Shown piece after piece: positions 9,060 through 18,941 of a stretch of 64,000 nt of DNA. Numbering within the stretch: position 1 is the stretch's first letter; every line of letters begins with the position of its first letter. The notes under the pieces are model-generated. The model saw only the letters and a program-made list of their open reading frames with translations, made no database searches and was not told the origin of the DNA. The stretch comes from DATKFM01 sp963810485 (GTDB lineage Bacteria > Pseudomonadota > Alphaproteobacteria > Dongiales > Dongiaceae). The translations under genes were made by a program, and so were the position numbers. The stretch spans positions 620,001 through 684,000 of the forward strand of contig CAWENQ010000003.1 of the NCBI GenBank assembly GCA_963810485.1. The letters run 5' to 3'.

Positions 9060-9749
9060 TCAGGCGGAAAGGCAAACCGTCGTCAAGAGGCGGGCGAAGC
9101 CCACGCAATCGGGGACGTGATGCGCCGGGCCGGCTGCGGCGATCTCCGCCGAAGGTGCCTCAAGATTGAGCAGTACGCCCGTGCAGCCGCTGTTGCGGGC
9201 GCAGAGCATGTCGATATCGGTGTCGCCGATGAACCAGACATCCGGCCCGGGGCTGACGCCGCTGTCGCCCAACGCCAAGTGCACGGGGTCCGGCGCGGGC
9301 TTGTCCCTAAGGGCATCGGTGGCGCCGACGATGCGGGAGAAGCGCGGCGTCCAGCCCAGATGCTCCACCTCCTGCCGCAGGTTGGGCCCGGTCTTGTTGC
9401 TGACGATGCCGAGATAGAGACCGATCTCCTGCGCCGCATCGAGCATGGCGCCGGCGGACGGCATCTCCGCCAGATGCTGCAAATGAATACGCTCATAGGC
9501 TTCCAGGTATGTCTGCAGAGCGAGGTCTGACTGTCCGGCGAACAGGCGGGGAAAGGCATCGCGCAATGACGTTTTGACCCGCGCCTTGCACTGTTCGACC
9601 GTCCAGGTTTGCTGCCTGAAGCGGCCCAACGTGACATTCATGGCGGCATGGATCGCCGTCCAGTTATCCACCAGCGTGCTGTCCCAATCGAACAGCAGGG
9701 CCCGGGGCCGCGGCAGTTTGCCTTGCGAACGGCTTTTACTTGCTGACAT
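9060..9749 (-). CDS. HAD-family phosphatase, phosphoglycolate phosphatase-like
   Basis: A haloacid dehalogenase-type hydrolase (229 aa). Motif I is LLFDWDSTLVDN (nucleophile D21, acid D23), motif II is SNKTG, the lysine of motif III follows in RDKPAPDPVH, and motif IV is IGDTDIDMLCA. The cap between motifs I and II is helical, as in phosphoglycolate phosphatases (Gph). The tryptophan in DWD is a little unusual, as the family normally has DLD. The start ATG overlaps the aminotransferase stop by 14 bases, so the two are probably translated as a pair. The exact substrate is not predictable. Confidence 0.82.
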   Translation of the reverse strand: MSASKSRSQGKLPRPRALLFDWDSTLVDNWTAIHAAMNVTLGRFRQQTWTVEQCKARVKTSLRDAFPRLFAGQSDLALQTYLEAYERIHLQHLAEMPSAGAMLDAAQEIGLYLGIVSNKTGPNLRQEVEHLGWTPRFSRIVGATDALRDKPAPDPVHLALGDSGVSPGPDVWFIGDTDIDMLCARNSGCTGVLLNLEAPSAEIAAAGPAHHVPDCVGFARLLTTVCLSA

Positions 9750-10584
9750 GGGCGAGCATGACCTCCCGCAACTTGCGTGTCATCGGGCCCGGCTTGCCGT
9801 CGCCGATTCGCGTGTCGTCGATCTGCGTCACCGGCAATACCAGCGACGTGCTGCTGGTGAGAAAGGCCTCGGCGGCGGCTTTCGCCTCGGCCAGGGTGAA
9901 AGGCCGCTCCTCTAGTTTGTAATTGTCCGCGGCGATGAGCTTGAACAGGGAAGCGCGGGTGATGCCGGCCAGAATCGCGGCGCTGAGCTGCCGGGTGATC
10001 ACGCGCTTGTCCGCCGTGACAATCCAGGAATTGGTCGAGGTGCCTTCGGTGACATTGCCGTCGCGGTCCACCATCCAGGCTTCGAAGGCGCCCTGCTCCG
10101 CCGCCTGTTGCTTGCCAAGCACGTTGGGCAGCAGCGACACCGACTTGATATCGCAGCGGCCCCAGCGGATGTCGGGGATGGTGATGACCCGTGCGCCCTC
10201 TTCGATCATCCGTGCCGCGGGACCTCCATAGTTTTTTGTGGTCACCACGAGCGCCGATTTCGCTGCGCCGGGGAACTTGTGGTCCCGTGGTGCGACACCG
10301 CGGGTGACCTGCATATAGAGGATGCCGCGCCGCAGATCGTTCCGCCGCAGCAATTCGCGGCAAACAAATCGCAAAGCGGCGCGCGAGCATGGCCGGGCGA
10401 TCTTGAGTTCGCCGAGCGAATAGTCGAGGCGATCCAGATGCGGCTCCTCATCCACGAGACGGCCGTTGAATACCGGCACCACCTCGTAGACGCCATCGGC
10501 GAACTGATAGCCGCGATCCTCGATATGGACGCTGGCTTCGCGATGGGCGACGTAGCGTCCATTGACATAAGCGATACGCGGCAT
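9736..10584 (-). CDS. dat: D-amino acid aminotransferase (class IV PLP)
   Basis: Fold-type IV PLP aminotransferase, D-alanine transaminase type (282 aa from the ATG at 10584, the usual family length). The N-terminus IAYVNGRYV and EDRGYQFADGVYEV is characteristic. The Schiff-base lysine is K147 in CDIKSVSLLPN, and the PLP-phosphate region is VTEGTSTNSW. It would make D-glutamate or D-alanine for peptidoglycan from alpha-keto acids. An AGGG ribosome-binding sequence lies before the ATG. The frame continues upstream without a stop into ntrX, so the protein may be made as an NtrX fusion; a sequencing error is the simpler explanation. Confidence 0.86.
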   Translation of the reverse strand: MPRIAYVNGRYVAHREASVHIEDRGYQFADGVYEVVPVFNGRLVDEEPHLDRLDYSLGELKIARPCSRAALRFVCRELLRRNDLRRGILYMQVTRGVAPRDHKFPGAAKSALVVTTKNYGGPAARMIEEGARVITIPDIRWGRCDIKSVSLLPNVLGKQQAAEQGAFEAWMVDRDGNVTEGTSTNSWIVTADKRVITRQLSAAILAGITRASLFKLIAADNYKLEERPFTLAEAKAAAEAFLTSSTSLVLPVTQIDDTRIGDGKPGPMTRKLREVMLAHVSK

Positions 10585-12048
10585 GGGAACTACACCCTGG
10601 AACTTGGCTGGTCGGAGGCGATCATCGGCAGGCTTGCAGAGAAATTCGGCTATTCTTCGTTCAGCGGCGGCCCGGTCGTTGGGTGTCAGGCCCAAGGACC
10701 GGAGCTTCCGATATAGCGCCGACCGCTCCATGCCGATGAAGGCGGCGGTCTTCGCCACATTGCCGTCAAATCGCGTGACCTGCGCCTCGAGATACTGCCG
10801 CTCGAAAAGCTCGCGCGCCTCGCGCAAGGGTACCGCCATGATCTCGCCATCGAGTCGGTTCGGCTTGCTGTTGTCGGACATGGCGCCGATCACGCCCATG
10901 ATCGCATCGGCATGGATCAATTCGCTGGGCTCGCCCGGCGCCATGATCAGCATGCGCTCGATGACATTGCGCAAATCGCGCACATTGCCTGGCCAGTCAT
11001 GGGACATCAGCACTGCCATGGCATCCTCGCCGACCATGCGGGGATGCAGGCCCTGGGTCTCCGACAGGCGGGACACGAAATAGCCGGCCAGGATCGGGAT
11101 ATCCTCCCTGCGCTGCCGCAGCGATGGCACGGGGATGGGCACGACATTCAGCCGGTAATAGAGGTCCTGGCGGAAATGCCCCTCGTTCATCTCCCGCTGC
11201 AGATCCCTGTTGGTCGAGGCGATGACGCGGACATCGACGGAAACCTTGTCCTTGCCGCTGACGCGCTGAAAGGTCTGGTCCTGCAGGATGCGCACGATCT
11301 TGCCCTGGGTTTCCAGCGGCATGTCGGCGACCTCGTCCAGCAGCAGCGTGCCGCCATGGGCCTGCTCGAAGGTGCCGATCTTCGCGGGGCCGTCCGAACC
11401 GGCCTCGCTGCCGAACAGCTCCATCTCGAACCGTTCGGGACGCAAGGCGGCACAGTTCAGGACGACGAAAGGCCCATCGGCGCGCTTGGAGCGCTGGTGG
11501 ATCATGCGGGCGACGACTTCCTTGCCGACACCCGCCGGACCGGTAATGAGGACGCGGCTGTTGGTCGGCGACACACGCTCGATGAGCTGCCGGACCGCGT
11601 TGATGCCCGTGGATTGGCCCAGGAGATCGCCCTCGGCTCCCAGCTTGCTGCGCAGTTCCACGACCTCGCGCCGCAGCCGGGCGTCTTCAAGCGCCTTGGC
11701 GATGCGGACCAGCAGATGCTCGGACTTGAACGGCTTGTCGATGAAATCGACAGCGCCCAGCCGCATGGCTTCGACCGTGGTTTCCGTGCTGCCATGGCCG
11801 CTGATCATCAGCACAGGCAATGCCGGATACTCCTTCTTCATGACCTCAAGGATCTGCAGACCGTCGAGGGCACTGCCCTGCAGCCAGATATCCAGGATCA
11901 CCAGGTTCGGCTGCCGGTGCCGGATGGCGGCGAGAGCCTCGTCGCTGTTGCCCGCTTCGCGCGTCGCATAGCCTTCATCGGTCAGCAAGCCACCGATGAG
12001 CATGCGGATGTCGGCCTCGTCATCGACGATGAGGATATCAGCCGCCAT
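10585..12048 (-). CDS. ntrX: Nitrogen regulation response regulator NtrX, reads into dat
   Basis: A sigma-54-type response regulator, partner of NtrY. The receiver domain (1-120) has acidic D9 and D10, the phospho-acceptor D53 in ILDIW and K105 in DFIDKPF. The AAA+ domain has Walker A GPAGVGKE at 170-177, LLLDEVADMP, and R-finger-type WPGNVRDLRN. The GAFTGA sigma-54 contact loop is absent; that position reads ELFGSEAGSDGPAKIG. A Fis-type helix-turn-helix ends in RSALYRKLRSLGL at about residue 454, the normal NtrX end. There is no stop there: 34 further codons lead straight into the dat start. In another frame a TGA lies at 10661-10663. The gene overlaps ntrY by 11 bases. Confidence 0.9.
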
Positions 12049-14302
12049 GCACCGCCCTGACCGGTTCGGTTTCCGTCTCGACCTGCGCCGCAGTGTCGTT
12101 CTGCTTGCGGAAGATCATGCGGATGGTGGCGCCGCCGCCTTCCCGGTCACCAAGCGCCAGCAAGCCGCCGTGATCCTCCATGATCTTCTTGACGATGGCG
12201 AGACCCAGGCCGGTGCCGCGCGCCCGCGTGGTGACATAGGGCTCGGTCAAGCGCTCCCGGCCCTGCACCGGCAGACCGCGGCCATTGTCGCTGATAATGA
12301 TCGACAGATCTTCGGAACTCTCTGAAATCGCGATCTGGATCGACCCCGGCTCGTTGCCGCTATCGGTTCCGGAAAGCCGGGCCTCGATGAACTCGCCGGC
12401 GTTCTTGAGCAGGTTGGTCAGCGCCTGGCCGATCTGGCGGCCATCGCAATTGATCGGCACCGGATGATCCGGGAAATCCGTGGCGAACTCGATATGGGGA
12501 TTGCCGGCGCGCTGCAGGAAAATTGCATGACGGCAAAGCTCGATGGCGTCGTTGGACTCCATGACCGGCGCCGGCATGCGGGCAAAGGCCGAGAACTCGT
12601 CGACCATGCGGCCGATATCGGCGACCTGACGCACGATGGTGTCGGTGCAGGCCGCGAAGGTCTCGGGATCGCTGGTGATCTCCGACAGGTACTTGCGCTT
12701 GAGCCGTTCGGCCGAGAGCTGAATCGGCGTCAGCGGATTCTTGATCTCGTGGGCGATGCGGCGGGCGACATCGGCCCAGGCCGCCTTGCGCTGCGCCGAC
12801 ATCAGCTCGGTGACGTCGTCAAACGTGACGACGAAGCCGATCAGGCGAGTGGCGATGAACTCAGCGACGATACGCACCAGCAGGGTGCGGGTCTCCGCCC
12901 CGCGTTCGAGATTGATTTGCGATTCGGCGATCCAGGACGGCCGCTGCCGGGCGGATTCCACCAGCGGCGCCATTTCCGGAATGATCTCGGCGATAGGCTG
13001 GCCGATGCGCGTGGACAGGTCGACCGACAGCAGATCGGAAGCCGAGCGGTTCGGCAGGTTGATCCGCGCCTGCTCGTCCAGGCCGATCACGCCGGCGGAC
13101 ACGCCAGCCAGCACGCCTTCGGTGAAGCGCCGCCGTTCCTCGAGCTGCCGGTTGGCATTCACCAGCTCTTCGCGCTGGGAGCTGATCTGTTCGATCATGC
13201 GGTTGAAGGCGCGGCTGAGGGCGCCCATCTCGTCGCCGGGCTCGCCTTCGGGCACGCGCGTATCCAGCTTGCCGGCGCCGATCACGTCCGCCGCGGCAAC
13301 GACGGTGCTGACGGGCCGGAACAGGCGTGCGGCGAAAGCCAGCGCCGCCCAGATGGCAACGAACAGCAGGAGCAGCGCCATGGCGATGACGACGAAGGCA
13401 AAGCGCGCCTGGACGGTGAGCCGCTCCACCTTCAGCCGGTCATAGTCGTGAGTCGCCTTGGCCAGCGTCTCCAGATGCTTCACCACGGCCGGCGAAATCG
13501 GCCGGCCAGTCAACAGATATCTGCTGCCGGTGGCGTCCAGGCCGACCAGCGCGCGCAAGCGGTCTTTACCCGCGGTCGGAAAGACAAGCACCTGCCCCGC
13601 ATTGGCCCTGGCGATCGCATCGGCGGGAAGCGCCAGTTCGAACTGGACGGCCACGCTCATTTCAGCGCTCGCGAGAACGCTCTTGTTGGCGTCGATTATG
13701 ACCGCTTCATCGATCGGCCCGCCCTGGGTCCAGCGCGTCAGCACCGGCTCCAAGGCACTGCGATTGAACTCGCCGGTGGCGACGCGTTTCCGAAGATCTA
13801 CCGCCAAACCGGCGGTGCTGTTGGCGATGATGTTCTGCTGTTCCTTGGCGTAGGTCTTGGCCACGATATCGGAGCTCTTCACGAATCCGCCGATCTGATC
13901 CGAGAAATACTCGTTGATGGCGAAGATCACGAACAGGACCGAGAACAGCGAGATCACGATGGTCGGCACCATGGCGATGACGCTGAACCAAAGCACCAGG
14001 CGCAAATGCAGGCGCGCGCCCAGCAGGCCGCGGCGTCGCTCCAGCCAAAGTGAGACCAGTTGCCAGCTGACCACTGCGCCGAGCAGGAGCAGCAGCACGA
14101 GATTGAGGACCAGCAGCAGATTGACGGTGGTCTGGCTGAGGTTCTCACCAAACTCGCCTGTCAACGCGAGGTAGGTGACGAAGCCCGATAGTACGGACGC
14201 AACCAGCAGCGCGATCGCGAGGAGGCGCGTGATGGTCGGCCGGTGGGCGAGTTCGCCCAGCCTGCCGAGAACATCCGCTTTCGATTGGCTGAAGAATGTC
14301 AT
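12038..14302 (-). CDS. ntrY: Nitrogen regulation sensor histidine kinase NtrY
   Basis: Membrane sensor kinase of the NtrYX pair (754 aa). The N-terminus has about three hydrophobic segments (within residues 20-115), a periplasmic-type domain, and another membrane helix near 300 (FAFVVIAMALLLLFVAIW). A HAMP domain, a PAS domain (EGVLAGVSAGVIGLDE) and HisKA with the phospho-accepting histidine at about residue 517 in RRIAHEIKNPLTP follow. The ATPase boxes are NLLKNAGE, SDNGRGLP and GTGLGLAIVKKIM. The family responds to nitrogen and redox or envelope cues in alphaproteobacteria. Its end overlaps the ntrX start, so the pair is translationally coupled. Confidence 0.95.
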   Translation of the reverse strand: MTFFSQSKADVLGRLGELAHRPTITRLLAIALLVASVLSGFVTYLALTGEFGENLSQTTVNLLLVLNLVLLLLLGAVVSWQLVSLWLERRRGLLGARLHLRLVLWFSVIAMVPTIVISLFSVLFVIFAINEYFSDQIGGFVKSSDIVAKTYAKEQQNIIANSTAGLAVDLRKRVATGEFNRSALEPVLTRWTQGGPIDEAVIIDANKSVLASAEMSVAVQFELALPADAIARANAGQVLVFPTAGKDRLRALVGLDATGSRYLLTGRPISPAVVKHLETLAKATHDYDRLKVERLTVQARFAFVVIAMALLLLFVAIWAALAFAARLFRPVSTVVAAADVIGAGKLDTRVPEGEPGDEMGALSRAFNRMIEQISSQREELVNANRQLEERRRFTEGVLAGVSAGVIGLDEQARINLPNRSASDLLSVDLSTRIGQPIAEIIPEMAPLVESARQRPSWIAESQINLERGAETRTLLVRIVAEFIATRLIGFVVTFDDVTELMSAQRKAAWADVARRIAHEIKNPLTPIQLSAERLKRKYLSEITSDPETFAACTDTIVRQVADIGRMVDEFSAFARMPAPVMESNDAIELCRHAIFLQRAGNPHIEFATDFPDHPVPINCDGRQIGQALTNLLKNAGEFIEARLSGTDSGNEPGSIQIAISESSEDLSIIISDNGRGLPVQGRERLTEPYVTTRARGTGLGLAIVKKIMEDHGGLLALGDREGGGATIRMIFRKQNDTAAQVETETEPVRAVHGG

Positions 14303-14370
14303 GTTCGATAGGGCCCCATGCTCGCCGCCGGACCTGGTTGCTGGCGGCGGACTACCGGGCCTCTCTGCCT

Positions 14371-15817
14371 TTATCGCACGCTGCGGATGACCTTGATATC
14401 CAACTCGCGGATCTTCTTGCGCAAGGTGTTACGATTCACGCCGAGCAACTCTGCCGCCCGTATCTGATTCCCGCGCGTGGCATCCAGGGTCAGGGCGATC
14501 AGCGGCCGCTCGATTTCGCGCAAGACCCTATCATAGAGACCGGGCGGCGGCGAACCCTCACTATGGGCGGCAAAATAGGCCCGAAGATGGCGTTCCGCTG
14601 CCTCCCCGAGGGACTCCCGGACGTCCGGGGCACTGCCGCCACTGTCAACAACACCGGTCGCCTCGCCTAATTCCCGTTCGATGATGTCGGCGCCGATGAC
14701 GTCCTCGCTGTAGAGGACGGCCAGCCGGCGGACCAGGTTCTCCAGCTCCCGGACGTTGCCCGGCCAATGGTAATCCCGAAGGCGGTCGAAGGCGGTGATA
14801 TCCAGCGACTTGCCGCCCAGGCCCTCCTGCTCCGCCTGATCGAAGAAATGCCGCACCAGTTCCGGAATATCGTCCGCCCGCTCGCGCAAGGGCGGGAGAC
14901 GCAGCGGCACGACGTTCAGACGGTAGAACAGGTCCTCGCGGAACAGGCCCTGGCGGACAAGCTGGCGCAGGTCGCGGTGGGTCGCGGCGATGATGCGGAC
15001 ATTGGCCCGGATCGGCGTGCGGCCGCCGACGGTGGTGTATTCGCCCTCCTGCAGGACGCGCAGCAGGCGGGTCTGCGCCTCCGTCGGCATGTCCCCGATC
15101 TCGTCGAGGAACAGCGAGCCGCCCTCGGCCTGTTCGAAGCGGCCGCTCTTGCGCTGGAGCGCGCCGGTGAAGGCGCCCTTCTCATGGCCGAACAATTCGC
15201 TCTCGATGAGGTCGCGCGGAATGGCCGCCATGTTGATGGCGACGAAGGGTCCGGCGCGGCGCGGTCCGTACTCGTGCAACACCCGCGCCACGATCTCCTT
15301 GCCGGTGCCGGATTCGCCGGTGATCAGCATGGTCAGGTCGGTACGCATGACGCGGCCCAGCGCGCGGTAGAGATCCTGCATTGCCGCCGAACGGCCGACG
15401 ATCGGCAGCTGCTCCTCGCGGCTATTGTTGTTGGCGATGGTCTGGTTCGGCGTCGACAGCGCGCGCTGCACCACCTCCACCAGGTGATTGAGATCGAACG
15501 GCTTGGGCAAGTATTCGAACGCCCCGCGTTCCGAAGCCTTCAGCGCCGTGAGCAGAGTATTCTGGGCGCTCATGACAATGATGCGCAGTCCCGGCCGCCG
15601 GCGCTGAATGCGCGGGATCAGGTCGAGGCCGCTCTCATCGGGCATGACCACGTCGGTGATAACGAGATCGCCGATGCCCTTCGTCGATCCAGCGCCAGAT
15701 CTGGGCGGCCGTGCCCGCTGTGCGCACTTCGTGGCCGAGCCGGGACAGCGCCTGGGTGAGGACCGTACGGATCGAGCGGTCATCGTCGGCGACCAGGATG
15801 GTGGCGGGACCGGCCAT
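14371..15817 (-). CDS. ntrC: Nitrogen regulation protein NtrC (apparent frameshift)
   Basis: Sigma-54-dependent activator that, phosphorylated by NtrB, turns on nitrogen assimilation genes. The N-terminus MAGPATILVADDDRSIRTVL reads from the ATG at 15817. One extra base in the CCC run at 15677-15679 shifts the frame; removing it joins WRWIDEG to IGDLVITDVVMPDESG, restoring the receiver with its phospho-acceptor aspartate (about 481 aa). The AAA+ domain has ITGESGTGKE, an intact GAFTGA (EKGAFTGALQ), FLDEIGDMP and WPGNVREL. The C-terminal Fis-type helix-turn-helix is GNQIRAAELLGVNRNTLRKK. It starts 2 bases after the ntrB stop. Confidence 0.9.
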
Positions 15818-15819
15818 GG

Positions 15820-16950
15820 TCAGTTCGCCTCCGCCGGGGCGACGGGCAGCCGAACATCGAACTGCGTCCGCCGGCCGCTGCTGCGGCATTCGATGATGCC
15901 GTCATGGTCGCGCACGATCTTGGCCACCAGGGCTAGGCCCAGGCCCTTCCCTTCCGTCTTGGTGGTGAAGAAGGGCTCGAACAGGCGCGGCAGATGCTCT
16001 TCCGGGATGCCCTTGCCGTTGTCCTCGATGCTGATGCAGAGCGGCAGGTCGACGCGGTGATGGCCGCCCGGCGCCTGGACTCGCACGCCGTGCTGAAATG
16101 CCGTGCCAAGAATGATCGTTCCCGATTCATTATCAGTGGCTTCCGCCGCGTTCTTCACAAGATTCAGGAAGAGCTGAATTAAGAGATCCCGGTGACCGAG
16201 CACGGACGGCAGCGACGGATCGTAGCGCTCGACGATGCGGCGGTCGCGGGCGAAGCCAGCCTTGGCCAGCTTGCGTACATGGTCCAGCACCTCGTGGATG
16301 TTCACCGGCGTGCGGCCGATAGGCCGGTCGTCGGCGAAGATGTCGATGCGGTCCAGGATGCCCACCACGCGGTCCGTCTCGTCGCGGATCAGGCGGGCCA
16401 GCTCTCGGTCTGACGGCGGCAGGCTGCCCTCCAGCAGTTGGGCGGCGCCGCGGATTCCCGACAGAGGATTGCGGATCTCATGGGCCAGCATGCTGGCCAT
16501 GGATGTCACGGTGCGGGTCGCGTCGCGCTGGTTGAGATGGCGGTCGATTTTGCTGGCGATGGTGCGCTCGTGGAGATTGACGATGTAGCGGCCGGGCCAC
16601 TCGCTGACGGGAGCAATGCTGATGCCGACCAGGCGCCGGCCCAGGCGCGGCAGCTCCAGGGCGACTTCATGCTCCGACAAGCTGCTGCCATGCTCCCGCG
16701 CCTGTTGCAGCAACAGCACCAGCGGGCTGTCGGCGCCGGCGAGTTCATCGAGCTTGCGGCGCAGCAGCGCATTGGCGCTCAGGCTGAAGAACTGTTCCGC
16801 CGCCGGATTGGCCAGCAGGAAGGCGAGGTCGTCGCCGACGACAAAGACCGGCGTCGGAATGGCATTCAGCAGCGACATGCCATCGGGCCGTTCGGGCACG
16901 GCCGTTTCGTCCGGGATATGCAGGCGGAGGGAAGTCTGAGAGCGGATCAT
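15820..16950 (-). CDS. ntrB: Nitrogen regulation sensor kinase NtrB
   Basis: Soluble two-component kinase/phosphatase that sets NtrC phosphorylation in response to PII (376 aa). A PAS domain at about 25-130 (LLNAIPTPVFVVGDD) is followed by HisKA with H157 in MLAHEIRNPLSGIRGAAQLL. The HATPase domain has NLVKNAAEAT, IEDNGKGIP, FEPFFTTKTEGKGLGLALV. No membrane helix is seen, as expected for NtrB. It lies 14 bases after dusB and 2 bases before ntrC, the classic nifR3-ntrB-ntrC operon of alphaproteobacteria. Confidence 0.95.
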   Translation of the reverse strand: MIRSQTSLRLHIPDETAVPERPDGMSLLNAIPTPVFVVGDDLAFLLANPAAEQFFSLSANALLRRKLDELAGADSPLVLLLQQAREHGSSLSEHEVALELPRLGRRLVGISIAPVSEWPGRYIVNLHERTIASKIDRHLNQRDATRTVTSMASMLAHEIRNPLSGIRGAAQLLEGSLPPSDRELARLIRDETDRVVGILDRIDIFADDRPIGRTPVNIHEVLDHVRKLAKAGFARDRRIVERYDPSLPSVLGHRDLLIQLFLNLVKNAAEATDNESGTIILGTAFQHGVRVQAPGGHHRVDLPLCISIEDNGKGIPEEHLPRLFEPFFTTKTEGKGLGLALVAKIVRDHDGIIECRSSGRRTQFDVRLPVAPAEAN

Positions 16951-16964
16951 GCTTCCCTCGTCCG

Positions 16965-17951
16965 TCAGGCGGCCAGCCGCTCCAGGAGCGGCGTGTAGAA
17001 GCGGCGGATGGTCTCGATAACAGTGGCGGGCACGTCGATGCGGTTCACAGTGGCGCGAAACTCGCCGGAGGCCGGCAGGCCCTTGCTGTACCAGCCCAGA
17101 TGCTTGCGGGCGATGCGCATGCCCGTGGAAGCGCCGTAATGGCGCAGCATGCTCTCGTAATGCTCCAGCAGCGTGGCGAGCTGCGCCGACAGCGAAGGAT
17201 CTGGCAGGCGCTCGCCGGTCTTCAGGAAATGCATGACCTGCCGCAGGAACCAGGGACGGCCATAGGCGCCGCGGCCGATCATCACGCCGTCGGCGCCGGA
17301 TTTGCCGAGCGCGTCCTTCACGTCCTCGAGCGTGGTGATGTCGCCGTTCACGACCACCGGCAGCTTCACGCTCTCCTTGACTTCGCGCACGAAGTCCCAG
17401 TCCGCCCTGCCCTCGTAGAACTGGCAGCGGGTGCGGCCGTGGATGGTGATCATCTTGATGCCGCTCTCTTCGGCGATGCGCGCCAGGTTCGGCGCGTTGC
17501 GGTTGGCGTGGTCCCAGCCGGTGCGCATCTTCAGGGTCACCGGCAGTTTCACAGCCTTTGCCGTGGCCTCGAGAATGCGGCCGGCATGGACCTCGTCCCG
17601 CATCAGCGACGAACCGGCATGGCCATTGACCACCTTCTTCACCGGGCAGCCGAAATTGATGTCGATGAGCGCCGCGCCGCGGTCCTCGTTGAGCTTCGCC
17701 GCTTCCGCCATCACCTCGGGCTCGCAGCCGGCAAGCTGGACGGCCATCGGGAATTCTTCGGGCGAGTTCTGCGCCATCAGCATGGTCTGGCGTGATTCCC
17801 GGATCATCGCCTGGCTGGCGATCATCTCCGACACGACGAGACCGGCGCCCGACTGCTTTACCAGGCGGCGGAACGGCATGTCGGTCACGCCCGACATGGG
17901 CGCGAGGATGACAGGCGCTTCAAGCTGAACAGGCCCGATCTGAATGCCCAT
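16965..17951 (-). CDS. dusB: tRNA-dihydrouridine synthase DusB (NifR3)
   Basis: FMN-dependent enzyme that reduces uridines in the tRNA D-loop (328 aa). The TIM barrel opens with APMSGVTDMPFRRL. The catalytic cysteine is C102 in DINFGCPVKKVVNGHAG, FMN and phosphate contacts appear in TIHGRTR and VNGDI, and MIGRGAYGRPW closes the barrel. It is the first gene of the dusB-ntrB-ntrC operon, a position that gave the family its old name NifR3. The region just upstream is a 93-base gap after the CcsA-like gene. Confidence 0.95.
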   Translation of the reverse strand: MGIQIGPVQLEAPVILAPMSGVTDMPFRRLVKQSGAGLVVSEMIASQAMIRESRQTMLMAQNSPEEFPMAVQLAGCEPEVMAEAAKLNEDRGAALIDINFGCPVKKVVNGHAGSSLMRDEVHAGRILEATAKAVKLPVTLKMRTGWDHANRNAPNLARIAEESGIKMITIHGRTRCQFYEGRADWDFVREVKESVKLPVVVNGDITTLEDVKDALGKSGADGVMIGRGAYGRPWFLRQVMHFLKTGERLPDPSLSAQLATLLEHYESMLRHYGASTGMRIARKHLGWYSKGLPASGEFRATVNRIDVPATVIETIRRFYTPLLERLAA

Positions 17952-18044
17952 AATTTAGGCAGCCTCAATGTTGCTCAGGAATTGGGCGGGATAATGGTCT
18001 GGGTCGGGGCCCTTGGCAAGGGAAAAGCCAAGCCGGGCAAGCCG

Positions 18045-18837
18045 TTAACCTATAAGGATATCCTGGACAAACTTGACGCCGGGATAGGCCAAAGTCAGCA
18101 GCAGATAGATCACCAGGACGATGCGTGCCGCCCGGCGACCACGGAGCCCGGTCAGGTTGTGCACGATCAACAGAGCCACGATCACGGCGAATGCTGCAAC
18201 TGCGAATATCGTCTTGTGGGTGAAAGTGAAGAGCTGGCCGGTCTCGCTGTAGCAGCGTGCCGACGCCCGTGAGTAATCCGGCGGCAAGGACGATCGCCGA
18301 TAGCCATAGCAGCCGGTTCTGCAGCCGCTCGGTATCAGCGATGGCGGGCAACGTCGCCGAGAGCGGACTTGGCTCGCGCCGCTTCAGCGCCCGCTCCTGC
18401 TGGAATATTGCCAGTGCCGCGATGGCGGCGATCGTCGCCAGCCCATAGGTCAGGATGGAGACGAGAATATGGGCATCCAACCAGACTGGATTTCCAGGCA
18501 CTGCCAACTCGGCATGGGGCCGGAAACTGAATGCCGCCAGCACAGCCAGGCAAAGGCAATAGGCCAATATCAACACACTCAGGCCCCGCGCCGCCGGCCA
18601 GATCAGCGCGCAGAGGATGAACAGCAGGAGCGTCGCCGCGTTGCTCATTGTCAGCGCACCGCCGAGTCCGGCGAACTCATTGCCGACCAGCAGCCGGAAT
18701 GCCGGCAGCGCCACGCCGGCGCCGGCGACCAGAAGCAGCGGCCAGAACAGCCCACCGCTGGCAGACGCGCGGCGCGACTGGATCAAGGCGGGAATCACCG
18801 CGAGAATTGCAACAATGGACGCGAAGGATACCGGCAT
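18045..18837 (-). CDS. CcsA/YpjD-like membrane protein (apparent frameshift)
   Basis: A multi-helix inner-membrane protein related to the cytochrome c assembly family CcsA/CcmC, closest in layout to YpjD (about 263 aa corrected). At least six hydrophobic helices are visible, with a conserved histidine in WLDAHILVSILTYGLATIAA. The frame breaks near 18255-18265: LLTGVGT must be joined to YSETGQLFTFTHKTIFAVAA, which continues to LAYPGVKFVQDILIG and a TAA. The HKT histidine in the second part is the family's second conserved position. One extra base explains the break. The start MPVSFASI is at the ATG at 18837, divergent from ispDF with a 104-base gap. The function in this organism is uncertain. 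Confidence 0.65.
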
Positions 18838-18941
18838 ATTCCGCTGCGGCGATTTCGTGGAAGATCGCAGCCCGCTATCAGCTTTGCCGCTGCTTGGCAA
18901 CCTGGGCGGTTGTGTATAGCGTCTGCCGCCACGGAGAATTC

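Noticed and set aside
10912..12060. A 382-codon open frame antisense to ntrX
   Set aside because: Same reason; ntrX on the other strand has complete domain motifs.
12464..14053. A 529-codon open frame antisense to ntrY
   Set aside because: It mirrors ntrY codon by codon, has no recognisable domain and a biased composition typical of GC-rich antisense frames.
14767..15759. A 330-codon open frame antisense to ntrC
   Set aside because: No family motif; explained by the GC-rich third positions of ntrC.
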